A DNA stretch of 64,000 bases from Paratinospora sagittata (GCA_035771175.1 CM069598.1:11558668-11622667); one strand, 5' to 3'. Counted from the stretch's first letter, positions 1-16,287 are shown. Made by a program: numbers and translations. The notes: generated by a model not told the origin, from the letters alone.

Positions 1-2537
1 TTAGCCGCAACGGCATCCGTTCTAGCCACCAAAACTGTTTCAACGCCCATTACATCGAACTGCAACCGTGCTGCCACGAGCCGGTTAATGTGTTCACTAA
101 CCGAAACCAAGACTTTTCCAGCCATGTGCCCGCATTTCTTGGTCATGGAAGATTGGTCTTCGATGTGAACTCCGGCGGCTCCTCTCTCTACGAAAAGCTT
201 GCAGAGCTTAACAGTTGCGGTTGCACCGCCAAAGCCAGTGTCTCCATCAGCTATTATTGGTTTCAAGTAATCAACATAAGGAGTTCGAGCTCGCTCTTCT
301 CGGGTCATGCTCATTCGGGCTTCCCGTTGCTTCCTATCATGGTATTGTTGAGCGAAGAAAAGGTGTTCGACTTTGTTTGGGACCGTGTCATAGGGGTAGT
401 CGGCAAGGTCAGGGCCTGGTTCGTTGGTGGAAGTGTGAGTTGAGGAGCATTGCCAACCAGAGACGTAAATGGTGTCTAAGTACTTAGCCATCATGGCTAC
501 TTGGACAGGGTCAAGAGCACCAAAGGTTCTTGAAGTTGTTCCATTGGCTTGGTGGGTTTTGAGAGTTCTCCATAGCTTCTTGGCAAGTTCATTGGAGCCA
601 TAGCTCTGTCTGAGGTTTCCTCGAAGGGCAACAATGTCTCGGGCGGAGTAAGGACGATGAGTTAACTTGAATCTCTCTGTGTTCCACCATGCTTGCACCT
701 CTGCAACTTCTGCTTCAAACCTCCCTTCTTCCTCCATTATCTGTGTGAAAATGATGCATGTTAATTAATCTCCCTCTTAAAGATTAAGTAATTATCATCA
801 TAATATACCACTGATCATGTTGTGTTATTAGTTGTTAGAAGATGGTGAAAATTATCACACCTTTATCAATTGAAGAAGTTCATTCACTGTCTACTTCTCT
901 CAATTTCGTAGCATTTACAAACAATATGTTCATGTGCAATCAAGTAATACAAGCAGAGATCATGTAGACCTAAAACTTCCACATATCCACATATTTGAAG
1001 AGTGTGCCTAATGCACAAAATCAACCAGATTGGTATCATTTAATTGATAATGAGCTTGGGGGGCAACCACGGGCCTTACGATTCATCCATTGATGAAAAG
1101 AGAATTTCAGTATAGCTCAATAATATTGCTGTATACAGAGCAAATGCTAGGGGCATTAAAAAGCTCACTTATAGCTACAAATTATTGTCACATCAAATTT
1201 ATAACTTTAATCCATCATGCAACTTTAATTCACCAAAACACCACCGTCTTTACTGAAGCTACAAATTCAATGTGAAGATTGCCCATATCATAAGAGTTAG
1301 GCAATCAGTAAGGATTTTCAAGCCCATTTATAATTCTTAAAGGAAAATGACAAGGGATAGTTGCATGCCAAACTCATTAGTGTATTTATGCATATGAGTC
1401 CCCTTGATCATCCTAAAACGACTTGTATTATTGGGCAGCTCTAGGATAATATAAGAGGCTCAAGGGCATGAGTAAACCAGCGAGTTTGCATTTGAGTCCT
1501 TGTAACACCATCCAAAACTACAAATTAATGTGGAGACTGTCACGTCAGATTTGTAGCAATACAATGTTTTTAAATCTTTTGGTATTGCTAATATAATATA
1601 GGTAGGTGGGTCAAAGGTTTACGGGTCAGTGGGCCTAATAGAGTGCTGCACTTGCACAAGCAGACACCAAAGTTAACTTGATGTCCGCTGGTAAGCAAAC
1701 TACAAGGAGTATACAGCCATGAACCTGAAGAGTACTTGGAGGAATAATAAAGAAATAGAAAGGACAAACAACTTCTTGCTCTTGTACTAGAGCCCCACCA
1801 ATATTCTACCCCCGTCTTTATAAATCCATGTCAAAGCTAATAAACAAACCGTGCCTCTCTTTCATAGCAGACCTGCAATATGTCATACTGTATTTAAAAA
1901 AGAAATCCAAAAAATAAAAATAAAAAAACAAATATATAACGTAGAATTTAAATTCAATTTATAAGAATCAAAAGAATATTTTGCAGGATTATTCTGAGGA
2001 TCCAAAGAAATGATTTCTTTCAGGAAATGAATCAAGGCCATCTCTCTCTGTTTTATTGGTTCTTCTAAAAATAAAAAAATTCTTACAAATGAGATGCATT
2101 TTTTTCCAGTTTAGTGTCTTAGGAACTCAAATAGGTAACTTTTTTTTATTAGCTAAAAAAAAAAAAAAAATGATGAGTTAACAGATACCTACCCAGTAGA
2201 ATGAAAGAGCTTGTAAGACATCTCACTAACATAAAAAGTATTGATCAAATCAATTTCATGCAAGACCATGATGAAACTGAATATTACCCATTTCATGCAG
2301 GATCATGCATGAAAGAGCTAGCCAATTCCATGATCTTTCTGAAGCTTTGAGGACTTTCACTATATATATAAACTAGTAATCTCTAGCAAGATATGTATAT
2401 ATATATATATACATAGATCCAACAAACTAAAATTAGTTCATGTTTTTCTCCACAAGAACATCATAGAAAACTATATATGCCCTTTTGATGAAGAAATTAA
2501 AACTCACCATTGAAGGAACAGAGAAAGATGCAGCCAT
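1..2537 (-). CDS. ICL: Isocitrate lyase, 5' part (two exons, cut by window edge)
   Basis: Isocitrate lyase splits isocitrate into glyoxylate and succinate in the glyoxysome, the committed step of the glyoxylate cycle used in oil mobilisation. Exon 1 (2537-2508) encodes [10 protein letters not shown] and ends ATG|gtgagt. Exon 2 starts at 740 after an acag acceptor ([19 protein letters not shown]) and stays open to base 1, giving about 256 of the usual ~575 residues. The catalytic KKCGH motif is present with its cysteine near residue 213, as are the upstream [10 protein letters not shown] metal/substrate loop and the HIEDQ segment. The C-terminal half, with the peroxisomal targeting tripeptide expected for the family, lies outside the window. 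Intron 1 is long (741-2507, about 1.77 kb), AT-rich, and I recognise nothing in it. Frame and both splice sites look normal. Family assignment is very secure. Confidence 0.96.
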
Positions 2538-2630
2538 GGTTAGAACCTAAGTGTAACAAACAAAACCCAATTCCTTTACAAATCAGAGAATAAGCTCATG
2601 CATATTCCCACCTAGCCAGCCACCTCTCCA

Positions 2631-2637
2631 ATTTATA
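2631..2637 (-). promoter_or_regulatory. Probable TATA box of isocitrate lyase
   Basis: TATAAAT on the minus strand, 94 bases upstream of the isocitrate lyase ATG, at a normal plant TATA-to-ATG spacing. No other TATA-like motif is closer. Confidence 0.55.
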
Positions 2638-5600
2638 ATAAAAAGGGGCTGGCTAGGCAAAACATATCCCAATCAGATAATTTAAGAAAAAAAAAATAGC
2701 AGATATTCTTTTTATCTTCTTTTTTTTCATTAATTATTATCAACAGATAATAGAACTTGGCGTATGGAGCTGCAGTTGCAGGCACGTAGACGATGGCGCT
2801 TCTACTGCTAAAATACGCTATGGTTGGTTGATCACCCTCTTCCTTGTTTTCTTCTGTTCAGGGTGACGCCATTAATTAATATTATCGGATTTTGGAGTGA
2901 AATTAATGAGAAAAAAAGTTGAGTTGGAAGCTACACTAGTTGTAACCTTGGAGAAATTGAATTGGACTTGGAAGGTGAGTGAGCAGCTTTGAAGTTCGAG
3001 CTTATTGGAATCTTATCTTAGTTACTTCCGCTTGTCAAAATTCAATTCAATCCAAGCTGGGGGAAAACAAAACCGCAAGTTCAAATATATCGGCCAATAC
3101 ATGTTCTTCTTCATAAATGCTAATGCTACTTTAACATTTAAATTAATGTGATAAAAATGTATATCACATTTTATATGTAAATATATCATTTTATATGTAA
3201 GTATATAATTCAATGAAATCTAAGAAATCTATGTGTAGTAATGATAATATTTGTATCACCATATCAATGTTAATTTTTAAATATTTTATATTAAAAAATA
3301 ATATCAATTTCAAACATCCATCCTTTTTTTTTTCCAAGTTGCATACTAGAATGTGATTTCAAGAAGGATTGATAAATGCTAACATGAATAATCCTATTGA
3401 AATTAAATATCTATGGAAAAGAGATTTTGGAAACACACATTTTTACGAGGAAAATACTTTCCTAACTCATGTTCTACATTACTGATCCACACTCAATCAC
3501 TTGTGTTTGTTTAATTTTTTTGAATTACGCACATAATACGTGATGCGAGATAATCGAATGGAAATATCTACCGAAATGCTAAAGGAGAATGTAGATGGAG
3601 AGTGCTATATTCACAATAGTAAGATAACCTTCAAATTTTTCTAAATACACATTACATTATTATATGTTATTCGTATATTCTTTTGACTTTGAATAATGCG
3701 AAATTGAATGATGTGTCGTACTACTACTGCAACATCTCAATTCTTTTGGATTGCATTAAATAACATATTAGAATTCTCCTATGCATTCTCGACTAGTATC
3801 ATCATTTAAGATTAGTTTCTAATTATTACGTCTGGACTACTTGTATTTGACAAAAAAAAAAAAAAAAATTATTAAAGAGCCTCAAGTACCCAGAACATGT
3901 TCTGAATTCAGATTGGCAGATGGGTAATTCTCGTGTCATAGTTATCAACACATATATAAACAAAGTTACAGAGAGAATAGCTATACAAGCCTTATCTTGT
4001 TACAAAATTTTGGAGTTATTATATTATATATACTCAGCCCCATTCGAACTAAATTGTTTGCTTTCTCTACTGAAATTGTAGGCTGGTGAAGCTGTTATAT
4101 CTATATTGGTGATGACACAAGCAGTTACAAGATTTTCGATTCCCTATAAGGATAAGCTTCTATTCTTACATCGATAGCTCTTTTTCTTTAATTTCTCCTT
4201 TCTTTTGGGTGACTCGTATTTGTTGTGGCTCTACAGCTACTTTTGCAGAAACCCCACTACGTACGTGTTATCTTTTGGTTCATAACAAAGTTTAAATGCC
4301 TTTGGAGATCACCATTCCAGTCAGCAAGACTGCAAATTTTACTCGTCTTGGGAACTAGATATACTGACCCCGGTCTCCTCATCTCATCCTCGTCTATTAA
4401 ATGTGGTCAAGAAAAGTATGTAAATTGTATTTTAGAGCACCGCCCCAAGAATTTAATTAGATTATATATATATAATCTTCAACAACATTTACCCATCCAA
4501 ACCCAAGAAAAAGAAAAAGGAATAATGTGACTGAGGTGTTGTACACATGATTCAAGAAAAATTTTAAGATTACTCAGGCTCCGCTTACATGGTACTACTA
4601 GAAGGTGCATGTCGCCTTAATTAGGAAATAAATTTTTCAAAAGTATTTTTTCAAAAAGCAGGAAAAATATTTATTATAGAAACACTTTTAGTAAAAAACT
4701 TAGTCTCTCCTAATTTCTTTTAAAAAGAAATTATGTTTTTTCATTACAATATAACTAAAAATAGGTGGTGTTAAAAACCCTTAAAAGTGTTTTTACTCTA
4801 AAAATATTTTAAATTTTTTTTATCAAATGGGGTCATTAACATATATAAACATTAGAGAATCTTAAAAACTAACAATTTATTACTTAATTTATGTTCACAC
4901 TAATGCCAAAAATGATGTATATAGACACATGTATATGGGCCAGCATGATGAGCAGTATGAACAAGCAGACTAAATCGAAACATATGATGTAATATGTATA
5001 GAAGAATGAATTAATTAAAGGTTAATGGAAAGAAAGAATTCTCCCTTGGGACCTGCGGGGACTTGTGAGCACTTCAAGAAAGAAGCTTCTCTCACGGGAG
5101 AGATAGAAAAGAGATAAAAAGATGTTGAGCTTTCTGGATATCTCTCACGTTTCTTGGGAAGTGGAATTAATTTTGCTATTGTCTCTTCTTAAAGTCTCAG
5201 CGTCTATCTATGGTTTTAGTACTTTATGTTATATATATATATATATATTTATTCATTTAATTTTATTCACAAGTTTCAGGACTCTATAAATGCATTGAAA
5301 TTGTCATGCAATTTGTGTTATGATAACTTAATATATATTATTAGTTCTTATTTATCAATTATAATTTTTGAATTAAGTAATTTTTAACATGACATCAACT
5401 ATGAAGTGTATTAGTTTTTGTTCACAATTGTGTATTCTCCCTTTTGAAATTTATTTCTTCAATCTCTCTTCTATCTTTTTCATATAGTGGGTTGGGGTTT
5501 TGGGTGCATTATTGACATTCAAATATTTTTTATTTATATAATTAGTATTTTTGCGTTATTGCCTATCTATATCTCTGTCTAAATGACCTAAAATATATAC

Positions 5601-5821
5601 TTAAATTTATACACAAGCTGATGTGGCCGTACACCACATAATCAGGAAGAAAAAAAAATCCTCCACTCACCTTACACCACATCAGCATGAGTATAGTTTT
5701 GGATATAATTTTTGGATCGTAAAAATATTTTTCTTTTTAATATTCATATTTTTTATGAGATCAAACTAGTCTTTTTTTTTTTAATTTTCCTTCGTCAATG
5801 TTGGGGGCTTGTTACATGAGC
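2638..5821. other. Intergenic, no gene seen
   Basis: AT-rich DNA with poly-A/T tracts and a short TA run near 5231-5250. The first ~250 bases are the upstream region of isocitrate lyase. Open frames here are short and low in complexity, and none resembles a known protein. Confidence 0.6.
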
Positions 5822-6460
5822 TAGGGGTGTTCATCGAGACTGGCCAAATCGAAAAATCGAACCAAACCAATGTGATCGGTTTGGTTTGGTTCGATTTTTG
5901 TGAAGTTCGGTTCGGTTTTCGGTTTAAAGAATGAAAAAACTAATCGGTTCGATTCCGTTTTTGATTTAGACATTGAAAAACCGAATTTAACCCAAACCGA
6001 ACATGAGGAACATACTGTCATTTCTCCTATAATCATAAACTTTAAATATGCATGAACATGATTAAAAAATCCTTTGAACTTGATTTTTATTTGTTTAACT
6101 ATTGGATACTTAAAATTGGACGTGCAAGTACATAAAAAAAATTCCTTAAGAAAGGCTTTGAATAAAAAACATGTAAAAATTTTTCATGTCAATCTCTTTT
6201 AGTATTCTTATTATTGAATGTAATAATGTATTTTGTATTTTAATTGTAATGATAGAACTATATATTATATTTTTCAAATGATTGAATGCGTTTTGAAAAG
6301 GTATAATAATATTAATTATAAAATTTATAACTGTAAAATTAACGTAACTAACCCGATCAACCCAAACCGAACAAATTCAGGTCGGTTTGATTTGGTTTGA
6401 GTAATAGTTCGGTTCGGTTTCGATTTCAGAAAATCTAACCCAAATTGAGGTTTGCACAAA
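5822..6460. mobile_element. Decayed hAT-like MITE with CGGTTCGG-type arms
   Basis: The left end TAGGGGTGTTCATCGA is typical of hAT-type non-autonomous ends. It is followed by arms rich in CGGTTTGG/CGGTTCGG and, near the right end, by their inverted counterparts (AACCGAAC, then GGTCGGTTTG and GGTTCGGTTT again). The centre is AT-rich and non-coding. The right terminus is diverged and I could not fix an 8-bp TSD, so the right boundary is approximate. Confidence 0.5.
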
Positions 6461-8290
6461 AGACTAATGATATATATATATATATATAATCCAACTTCTT
6501 AACGGTCCTAAGGCCGATTCAGAGTCCATAGCACCATAAGTTTGCTACTTGTGTGGACACAAATGAAGAACCAATTGATTCTATTTGGTGTTTGTTTTGA
6601 TCGCTTCTATACTTAGGTTTACTTCAGAGGAAGCAATCATTGAAGATCATCTTTGTCATGAATTGATACAGTTCTCATTCCCTTTAAATTTCTTCTAGTA
6701 AGGGCAAGTGGTGTGCAGGCTCCTATACATCTTTTTGCAATATGGTGGACCATGTATACACATAGTAAAGTAGATGTATGCTTTTAGGGGAGAAAGGTAG
6801 ATCATGTTAAGGCCTTCCTTTGGTCTATAAATCGAAGGTTTCAAGATTGAACAACTTTTTTTTAAAAAGAAAAAATGTAAAGAAAAAGCTTTTTAATATA
6901 AGATCCGCAAAAATATCAATTTGAACTTCTAAAGATCTTGTATTTTGCTGGCTTGGATACATTTGTTTCTTTTGTTTTTTGGTTTCCCAACGTAGGTCCC
7001 CGCCCTTCGAGCAAGACTAATTCACGTTCGAACACTACAGAGACATTGGACGGCTCTCCTCATATAGGTACAACTAAGATGAACATAAGTTTCAATCTTG
7101 AGACCTTCAACTCTCAACCGCGTAGACTTCTACAATACTTTTGATTCTGGTTCTAAAAGAAAGTGTACAACTTTTTGGTAATTAAACATCTCTAGAGTTT
7201 TGGTTTGGAACATAAAATATGTACACATGAGAAACAGAGAAACAGAGAAAGATCTAAAAAACCATTCTTTTATGCCTTGCTTTAAAAGTCAATAGCTCTG
7301 TTTCTAAGATATTTTTTGCCTATCATTACAGAGCCCTTTAAAATCTTAAGGCTGTAGTGATTACTCTAGACCATATATTTTGGGATTATACACTAAATTT
7401 AAACATTTCCAAACTTCAACTTCAAATTAGTAGGCATTTCTCCATTTGCGGTGTAAGTGTTCTTATAAATATTGCTTTAGTAATTGTAATTGTCTATGTT
7501 AATTATTATTGGTTTATGATCATATACACTCCAACAGAGTAACAAGTTGGTGTACCTCCTTCCTTCAGTTTAAAAAGCAGGGGTCTGGCATTTTCCAGCC
7601 CAGCTCTCAAATTGTTTTTGTGCTTTCTTTTCTTCCTTGTTTCTCTTTGTTCATTTGATGCCTTAGCCCCCTCATTTCCTTGCTTTTTGTGTTTGTTCAT
7701 TTGATTGATCCTGTAATAGTTCTAATATTTTTTTCATTTAAATACTCAACTCACCTCAATTGTTCCTAATGATATAAATATCAGCTACCATCTGATTTGA
7801 ATTCATTGCTAAAATGTTTACATGGCAATCTACTTTGATTTTCTATTGTAGAAGCCAAGAAGATTGAAGCTCCCACGATCCTAATAATAATATGTGAATC
7901 GTGTCTCTTAGATGCAAGTTATTAAAACAAAACAAGTGTTTTTCCTAGTGTAAGATAGATTCACAAGTTCAAAGCAGGTCGTAGTTTCTACATCAGAAAA
8001 GAAACAAGAGTGGTTCTGCTCTACTTCTGTCACTGAGAAGTACAATTATTTCTTCTGTTCAAATTCTTGGCAAGTTTGCTTTTACTTCTAAAACCCACCT
8101 CACATATTCTTTGGATTGCCATTCATCTTGCACAGTTCAAATACAAGAATATTTTCAAGTTATTGCTACCAGTAACTTTCTCCATTCAAAACACAGAAAG
8201 CAAAAAAGAAACTTTAGCAACAGAACTAAACCCAAACTTATTGTTCACAACTTAACATGCCTCCAACACCACCATCAACATCATCATCTG

Positions 8291-8331
<41 letters not shown>

Positions 8332-8383
8332 AGATTCCCATTACCCTTAATTCCAAAGCATCTTATAACAACAATTATGCAAT
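6461..8383. other. Intergenic; contains a (CT)n microsatellite
   Basis: No gene seen. A TA run lies at about 6468-6488 and a (CT)n tract at 8292-8326, just downstream of the THI1 stop. The stretch 7540-7740 is T-rich and could be the decayed tail of a retroelement, but no domain is visible. Confidence 0.5.
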
Positions 8384-11003
<2,620 letters not shown>

Positions 11004-11021
11004 AACTCTTCCACAAAAGGA

Positions 11022-11261
11022 CTCACCAACACTTGGAGTTGGTAATGGGTACACCGCCTCCTCCCACTCATGAGGTGTGAGGTTCGAATCTCCCTCGAGA
11101 GACTAAAAATTAATGTAGTTTTGGGCCTTAGGCTCTGATTACGGGTTTCGCCTTTATTGTCTGAATTTATCTTGATCTTATTTGACAATTATCATATCTG
11201 GGTAAGCTTTTGATTGTTGCACTTAGGGCTAGTTGAGCTTGTCAAAAAAACAAAAAAACAG
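11022..11261 (+). mobile_element. tRNA-derived SINE with an 18-bp perfect TSD
   Basis: A 240-bp element flanked by identical 18-base copies of AACTCTTCCACAAAAGGA (11004-11021 and 11262-11279). Near its 5' end it has an A-box-like TTGGAGTTGGTAATGGG and, at 11081-11090, a textbook B box GGTTCGAATC, both pol III promoter parts. It ends in an A-rich tail (CAAAAAAACAAAAAAACAG). Non-coding, so it depends on LINE proteins for movement. The perfect TSD suggests a recent insertion. Confidence 0.88.
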
Positions 11262-11529
11262 AACTCTTCCACAAAAGGATTTAAGTCCTTTTACCAATAA
11301 AACAATGAAAAAAATTAATTCTCTATAGTCTTTATTATAGATTTATAACCTTATAGAGTTTTGTCCACTTCTATTCGCAACTTATGTGCTCACTTACTTT
11401 CTATGCCTTTGGGGGTCTATTAGTATAGTATTTGTTCCTATTCTTTAGAATAATTCACACTACAACAAATTAGAGTTTTAGCTACAAATCAAATCGTAGC
11501 TAAAAATAAGGAGGATTTCCATAATCAAC

Positions 11530-14325
11530 TTATGGAACTCGTCGGAGTGCTGGAGAAATCGCCTGAGATTGGTTATTTGGAAGAGGAAACACAGGAAAAT
11601 ACAAGTTATCGTAAGGAACACCGGTGTGGTGTCGGCCAAATACCCTCTAATGCCTAAGTTAGTTCAGAACTACGTAATACTGAACTCAGTCGAGAATGAC
11701 TTAGAGTTTCTTACCTTCCCTTTAGGGGTTAGGTTTTTTTTTATATAGAGGGTTTGAGGTCTTTGGCCTTGTCTTAGTGTTGTTGTAGAATCAGGAATCC
11801 AACTTGTGTTAGGATAACATATCTGATTCCTGGTAGGATTTGGTTCGATCCTCATAAGATTAGGATGACTTTTGTCACGACGCCCCTGACGTAGGCTGAC
11901 GTCATGACCGGCACAGTGTACTATACACTGTACATACTCGTATACAGTATACAATACACTGTCAGCCTTCACGTAGTCTCACAATAATTCCCAAAAGTTA
12001 CATCAATTTTTTTTTCATATACCACACATCAAATCAAATCAAATATATATAGATAATCATTCCACTCACATTTATTCCATTCATTCCACAAATTAAAGTC
12101 TCATCTGATAAATATCTATGATCATCTCATTTCATCATCCTCAAGCAGTATATAATATTACCACACAACCCATCTAGGTGATATTACATATATATAGTGT
12201 GTGATAATTATACATATTAAAATAACAAAAATATGATCTATTTCTGCCAAGCATACCTACACGTACCAGACGAAGGTTCACGTGATTATCACTCACGGAG
12301 TTTTCTTTTTCCCTTCGACTCAATATCTGAAATATTGGAGGAAATGGGGTGAGCAAACAACAGCTCAGTGAATATAGTTCTTGAGATGGCAATTATATAC
12401 ATTTAGAGAAATATGACATTTAAAATCATTTCAAACACTTATTCAACACATGCATCATTCAACGAATATATCATACATGTCAACAACATAAATTGCATAA
12501 AATTTCAATAACATAATGCACAATCTCCCTCCTTCGCAAGGCAAGAGAGCGGGTCTAACCCTTGTATGGCCGTACAAGGTAGACACAGCTTCTTATCACC
12601 CAATTCACAGTCATTTCAAGGATCGCAACCCTTGTTAGGACAGACCTACTGACAATGAGGACTCGCAAAACCTCATCCGGGTCTAATTCCTAACGAAATG
12701 ACAATGAGGATTCGCAAAACCTCATCATTTCAAACTTCAATTGTTAAAATCAGTTTGCATGATCCATAAAACTCAATGTATATATAAATATACCATGCAT
12801 ACAATCAAACATTTTATATATGTATAATGTCATACAAGAACCAAGTCAAGGAAACTATACTCACAGTGGGTTTTCTAAGCCAACCTCTAAAATTGAGCAA
12901 CAATAAACATCATTGCTTCCTCAAAAACGTTTATCAATGCCCTTAAGCCTCAATTTAAACACTGAAATTATCCATAGAGTATCATGCGAATCATCATTTA
13001 CAAATATTAAATCATTGTTCACAGTACTATTCACTTTTTACTGTTCACAATACTATTCATATCACACTATTCACTATTTATATCACTATTCATCCGAAAG
13101 TTGTAAATTGTATTAAAATTGTCAAATGGTCTCCAAAAATTATAAAATTGAATCTAACCACATATTCGGGGTCCCGAGAGTTTAGGGAACGTTTTTCTAC
13201 CTTTTCAGCGGATTTTTATTCATATTGGGTCAAAACCCCAATTTTTAAAAACGCCGTAAAACGGCTCCCACATTCAAAATTACTCCGCTAGAAAGTTTAC
13301 ATCTAGCTTAAATATCAATTTTACAAAGAAATAAAGTAGAAATCGCTTACCTCGGGTTCGGATCTCCCTCCTTTTCCCCTTTTTTCTTCCTTCCTTCCTT
13401 TCCTTCTCTCTGCACTTCTTCTCCTCTGCAACTTCTCTTTTTTTTTCTTTTTTTTTTCTTTGTTTTCTCTTGTCGGCAAAGAGATAAGTGCCTTATTTTG
13501 TTTTTTATTATTTGATTTTAATTTTGATTCCATGCTCCTCATGCAATTTACTAAACCAACTTCCCCATGTGATCCCATGCTCCTCATGCAAGTTAACAAA
13601 TCAACTTCCTCATCTATTAATTAATTTAATTTAACTCCAATTCACATATCTAATTAACCAACTCATTTCACTAATAAAACTTATATGCTTTATTTAATAA
13701 TTATATTTATTTGCTCATACGTATCAAATACGTGTATTATCACGCGTATATTTAGCTCATACGTATAAAATACGTGTATGATACCTCTTGATATACGCGT
13801 ACTTCAACGTATGCATTTTATTAAAATTACGGAGTGTTACAACTTATCAACCTCCTAGTCGAACTGGTAAAGTATCTGGCTTTATCAAAGTCGGATTAGG
13901 AGTAAATTTAGAGCTTGTCGCAATGGATCACGCCCTATCCCTATCTGATCGGGAATTTCATCGTCATCCGCTTCGGAATCAGAGATCACTGCAGGTTGGT
14001 ATGCCGATCTGTAGTCTCTTGTTCTAGCGACATGATAATGAAGATTTGGTTTGTCATAAGGTCGGCATACAGTGGTCGGTCATCATCGATATGAGATACT
14101 GATCTGGCTTCTCCGACCCTTTGTTGCCGACCTTTCATTTATTGTGACCGCGACATTCACCTGGTCAGTAGGACCGACCATAGGCTCGGGCTGTGTGCCC
14201 ATTTAGTCATATCGTTTTCGCCTGTCCATAACATGACAGGTCGGTATATCTACCTAATACGGGCTACGTCTTACTAGTCCAGATTAATATGGTTGACGTG
14301 TCTTATGCTCGGTATATAGTCAAAC
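11530..14325 (-). mobile_element. Left LTR of a decayed LTR retroelement, split by a solo LTR
   Basis: Segments 11535-11728 and 13885-14320 match 15285-15470 and 15475-15890 closely, so this is one of a pair of long terminal repeats. The middle of this copy (about 11728-11872 and 13842-13885) is missing from the right copy. The solo LTR at 11873-13841 interrupts it. The far left edge is uncertain; clear similarity starts near 11535. A TATATAGAGGG motif lies in the copy-specific part. Confidence 0.65.
11873..13841 (-). mobile_element. Solo LTR of the TGTAACAC gypsy family, minus strand
   Basis: Read on the minus strand it begins TGTAACACTCCGTAATTTTA and ends GGGGCGTCGTGACA, the same termini as the gypsy LTRs at 42865, 49163 and 51146. 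The flanks are ACTTT and ACTTA, a 5-bp TSD with one mismatch. No internal region or second LTR is adjacent, so this is a solo LTR left by LTR-LTR recombination. It sits inside the LTR of another element. Confidence 0.85.
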
Positions 14326-15226
14326 AGTTACCCACCAAGCTCTGAGCAAGACTAATTGCTTGGAGGTTAGATGAAACGACAAATACCGAGCTATTTAATG
14401 CTTTTGACAGTTGTGCTCCAAAAACTGCGCGGACATGCGTTGCCTGACAGAAGGGCGCCGTTGCACGTCCTTTGACTGTGGGCCGTTGATTTTGCCTAGG
14501 GATTCGTGCTCATAATTGCGCCTTACAGGTCGTTTGCCAATAAATAGAGAACTGATCATTTGCTCTCCATTCATCAACTGCGCTCTAAGAAATCATTTAG
14601 TCTTAACATTCTTTGGAAGTGGTGTCTGGAGTATATCCTCAATAAAAGGAGAAATGAGTTCCTTATACTCGTGGTAGTGCTAAGGTGCAAAACCTATAGT
14701 TTCAGAATGTTATGATCCGTACGGCTTTCTCGGTATCGATCTCTCTGGACCAAGCTTTCCTAGTACGACTTCTTTTTCTGATACCGACTTGTGTGAGGTT
14801 GGTTTCGTCAATCGCTGAAGAGTCAACCTGATTCTTGAGAAAATCGAGCTGTGACTTTTCTTGGCGTTCAACGAGTGACGTAAATCTTCGAGGTCACACT
14901 TCTGCACCTACTCTTCTCTTCTCTCCGGGGTCGAGGGCTAAGATGTGGTAGGTGACTATGAAGTGGTTGTAAGGGGAACACTTTCCTCAACATCCATTGC
15001 TGTTCCATGACGTTTTGAGTAATTTTTTCCAGGTTTTTCTCTATAACAGTCAACCTCGATTTCTGAGCAAAATTCTTAGACTGCTTTTTTGGTGGTCTCC
15101 CCTTTTGTTTTTGGGGTGTCGCCGGCGAGGCGACGGGTTCCACCTCAATTGGTATTTATGCCTCCTGACTCATGACGACAGAGCTATTTTTGACTTACAA
15201 TGTCGATCTCCACAGACAACGCTAAA
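14326..15226 (-). pseudogene. Short internal region of the LTR element, gag-like remnant
   Basis: Read on the minus strand from the right LTR, a degenerate primer-site-like motif (GTTGTCTGTGGAGATCG) is followed by a broken frame (15143-14868, then 14907-14710). The protein starts basic (PQKQKGRPPKKQ) and continues helical and charged (VIEKNLEKITQNVMEQQWM), like the N terminus of a plant gypsy gag. There is no protease, reverse transcriptase or integrase. At only ~0.9 kb the interior fits a deleted or non-autonomous element. The gag assignment is an inference from composition. Confidence 0.45.
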
Positions 15227-15895
15227 TGTTGGTGCAAGATTTGACCAACACAAGTAGACGATGAGATGGAAGGAAGATGCTAATCTGGAACTCGTTGGAG
15301 TGCTGGAGAAATCACCGGAGGTTAGTTATCTGGAAGAGGAAAAATAGGAGAATACAAGTTATCGTAAGGAACACCGGTGTGGTGTCAGCCAAAGATCTTT
15401 CGATGCCTAAGTTAGTTCAGAACTATGTAATATTGAACTCAGTCGAGAATGACATAGAGTTTCTTACCTAAGTAAATCTCGAGTTTGTCGCAATGGATCA
15501 TGTCTTATCCCTATCTGATTGGGCATTTCGTCGTCATTAGTTTCAGAGTCAGAGATCACTACAAGTCAGTATGTCGATCTGTAGTCTCTTGTTCTAGCGG
15601 CATGATAATGAAGATTTGGTCTATCATAAGGTCAGTATATAGTGGTCAGTCATCATCGATATGAGATACCGATCTGGCTTCTCTGACCCTATGTTGCCGA
15701 CCTTCCATCTATTGTGACTGCGACATTCACCTGATTAATAGGGCCGACCATGGGCTCGAGTTGTGTGCCCTGTTAGACAGATCGGTCTCGCCTTTCCAGA
15801 ACATAACAAGTTGGTATATCTACCTGATACGGGCCACGTCTTACTTGGTCAAAATAATATGGCTGACGTGTCTTATACTCGGTATATGATCTAAT
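15227..15895 (-). mobile_element. Right LTR of the decayed LTR retroelement
   Basis: Begins TGTTGGTGCAAGATTTGACC on the plus strand and parallels the left copy to about 15890. Compared with the left copy it lacks ~180 bp after TTTCTTACCT (excluding the nested solo LTR). The outer end fades at ...CTCGGTATATGA, so boundary and TSD are not fixed. Confidence 0.65.
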
Positions 15896-16287
15896 ATTTT
15901 TGTTGTGAATTTTGTAACTAAATGTGCGTATGGAAAGATTTTTCGCCACAACAAATAAATTTTTTACAAAGTTAATTGCTAGCATGATGTATTCTGAAAA
16001 TAAAGAATTATTGTAATGACAAAAATTTTAAAAAAGAGGCACTTGTCAATAATGTTCCAACAAATTTATAATTAAATTCCCAATCACCGCTAGGCTAAAG
16101 TAGAGGCATCTCCTCTCTGCCCATGAGTTTTTTTATTTGTTTATTTATTTTTTGTCTTGTCCAATGGACTTAGTCCCACCAAGCCCAAGAAAAGCCCAAC
16201 GATGAAGAAGAGCAAGTCTCGCGGGGATCAAGCTGGAATTTTTGACACGAAGGGCCAAACCCACAAGGAGAATTGATCCCCGCCGTT

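Noticed and set aside
8067..8350. Two short plus-strand frames before the CT microsatellite
   Set aside because: Low complexity, no domain, partly encoded by the (CT)n run.
11458..11530. CACTACAACAAATTAG with TTAGCTACAAAT-type repeats, like a CACTA transposon end
   Set aside because: No matching inverted end with a 3-bp TSD was found; the nearest candidate (TTTTTGTTGTG near 15900) matches poorly. Left as a possible relic only.
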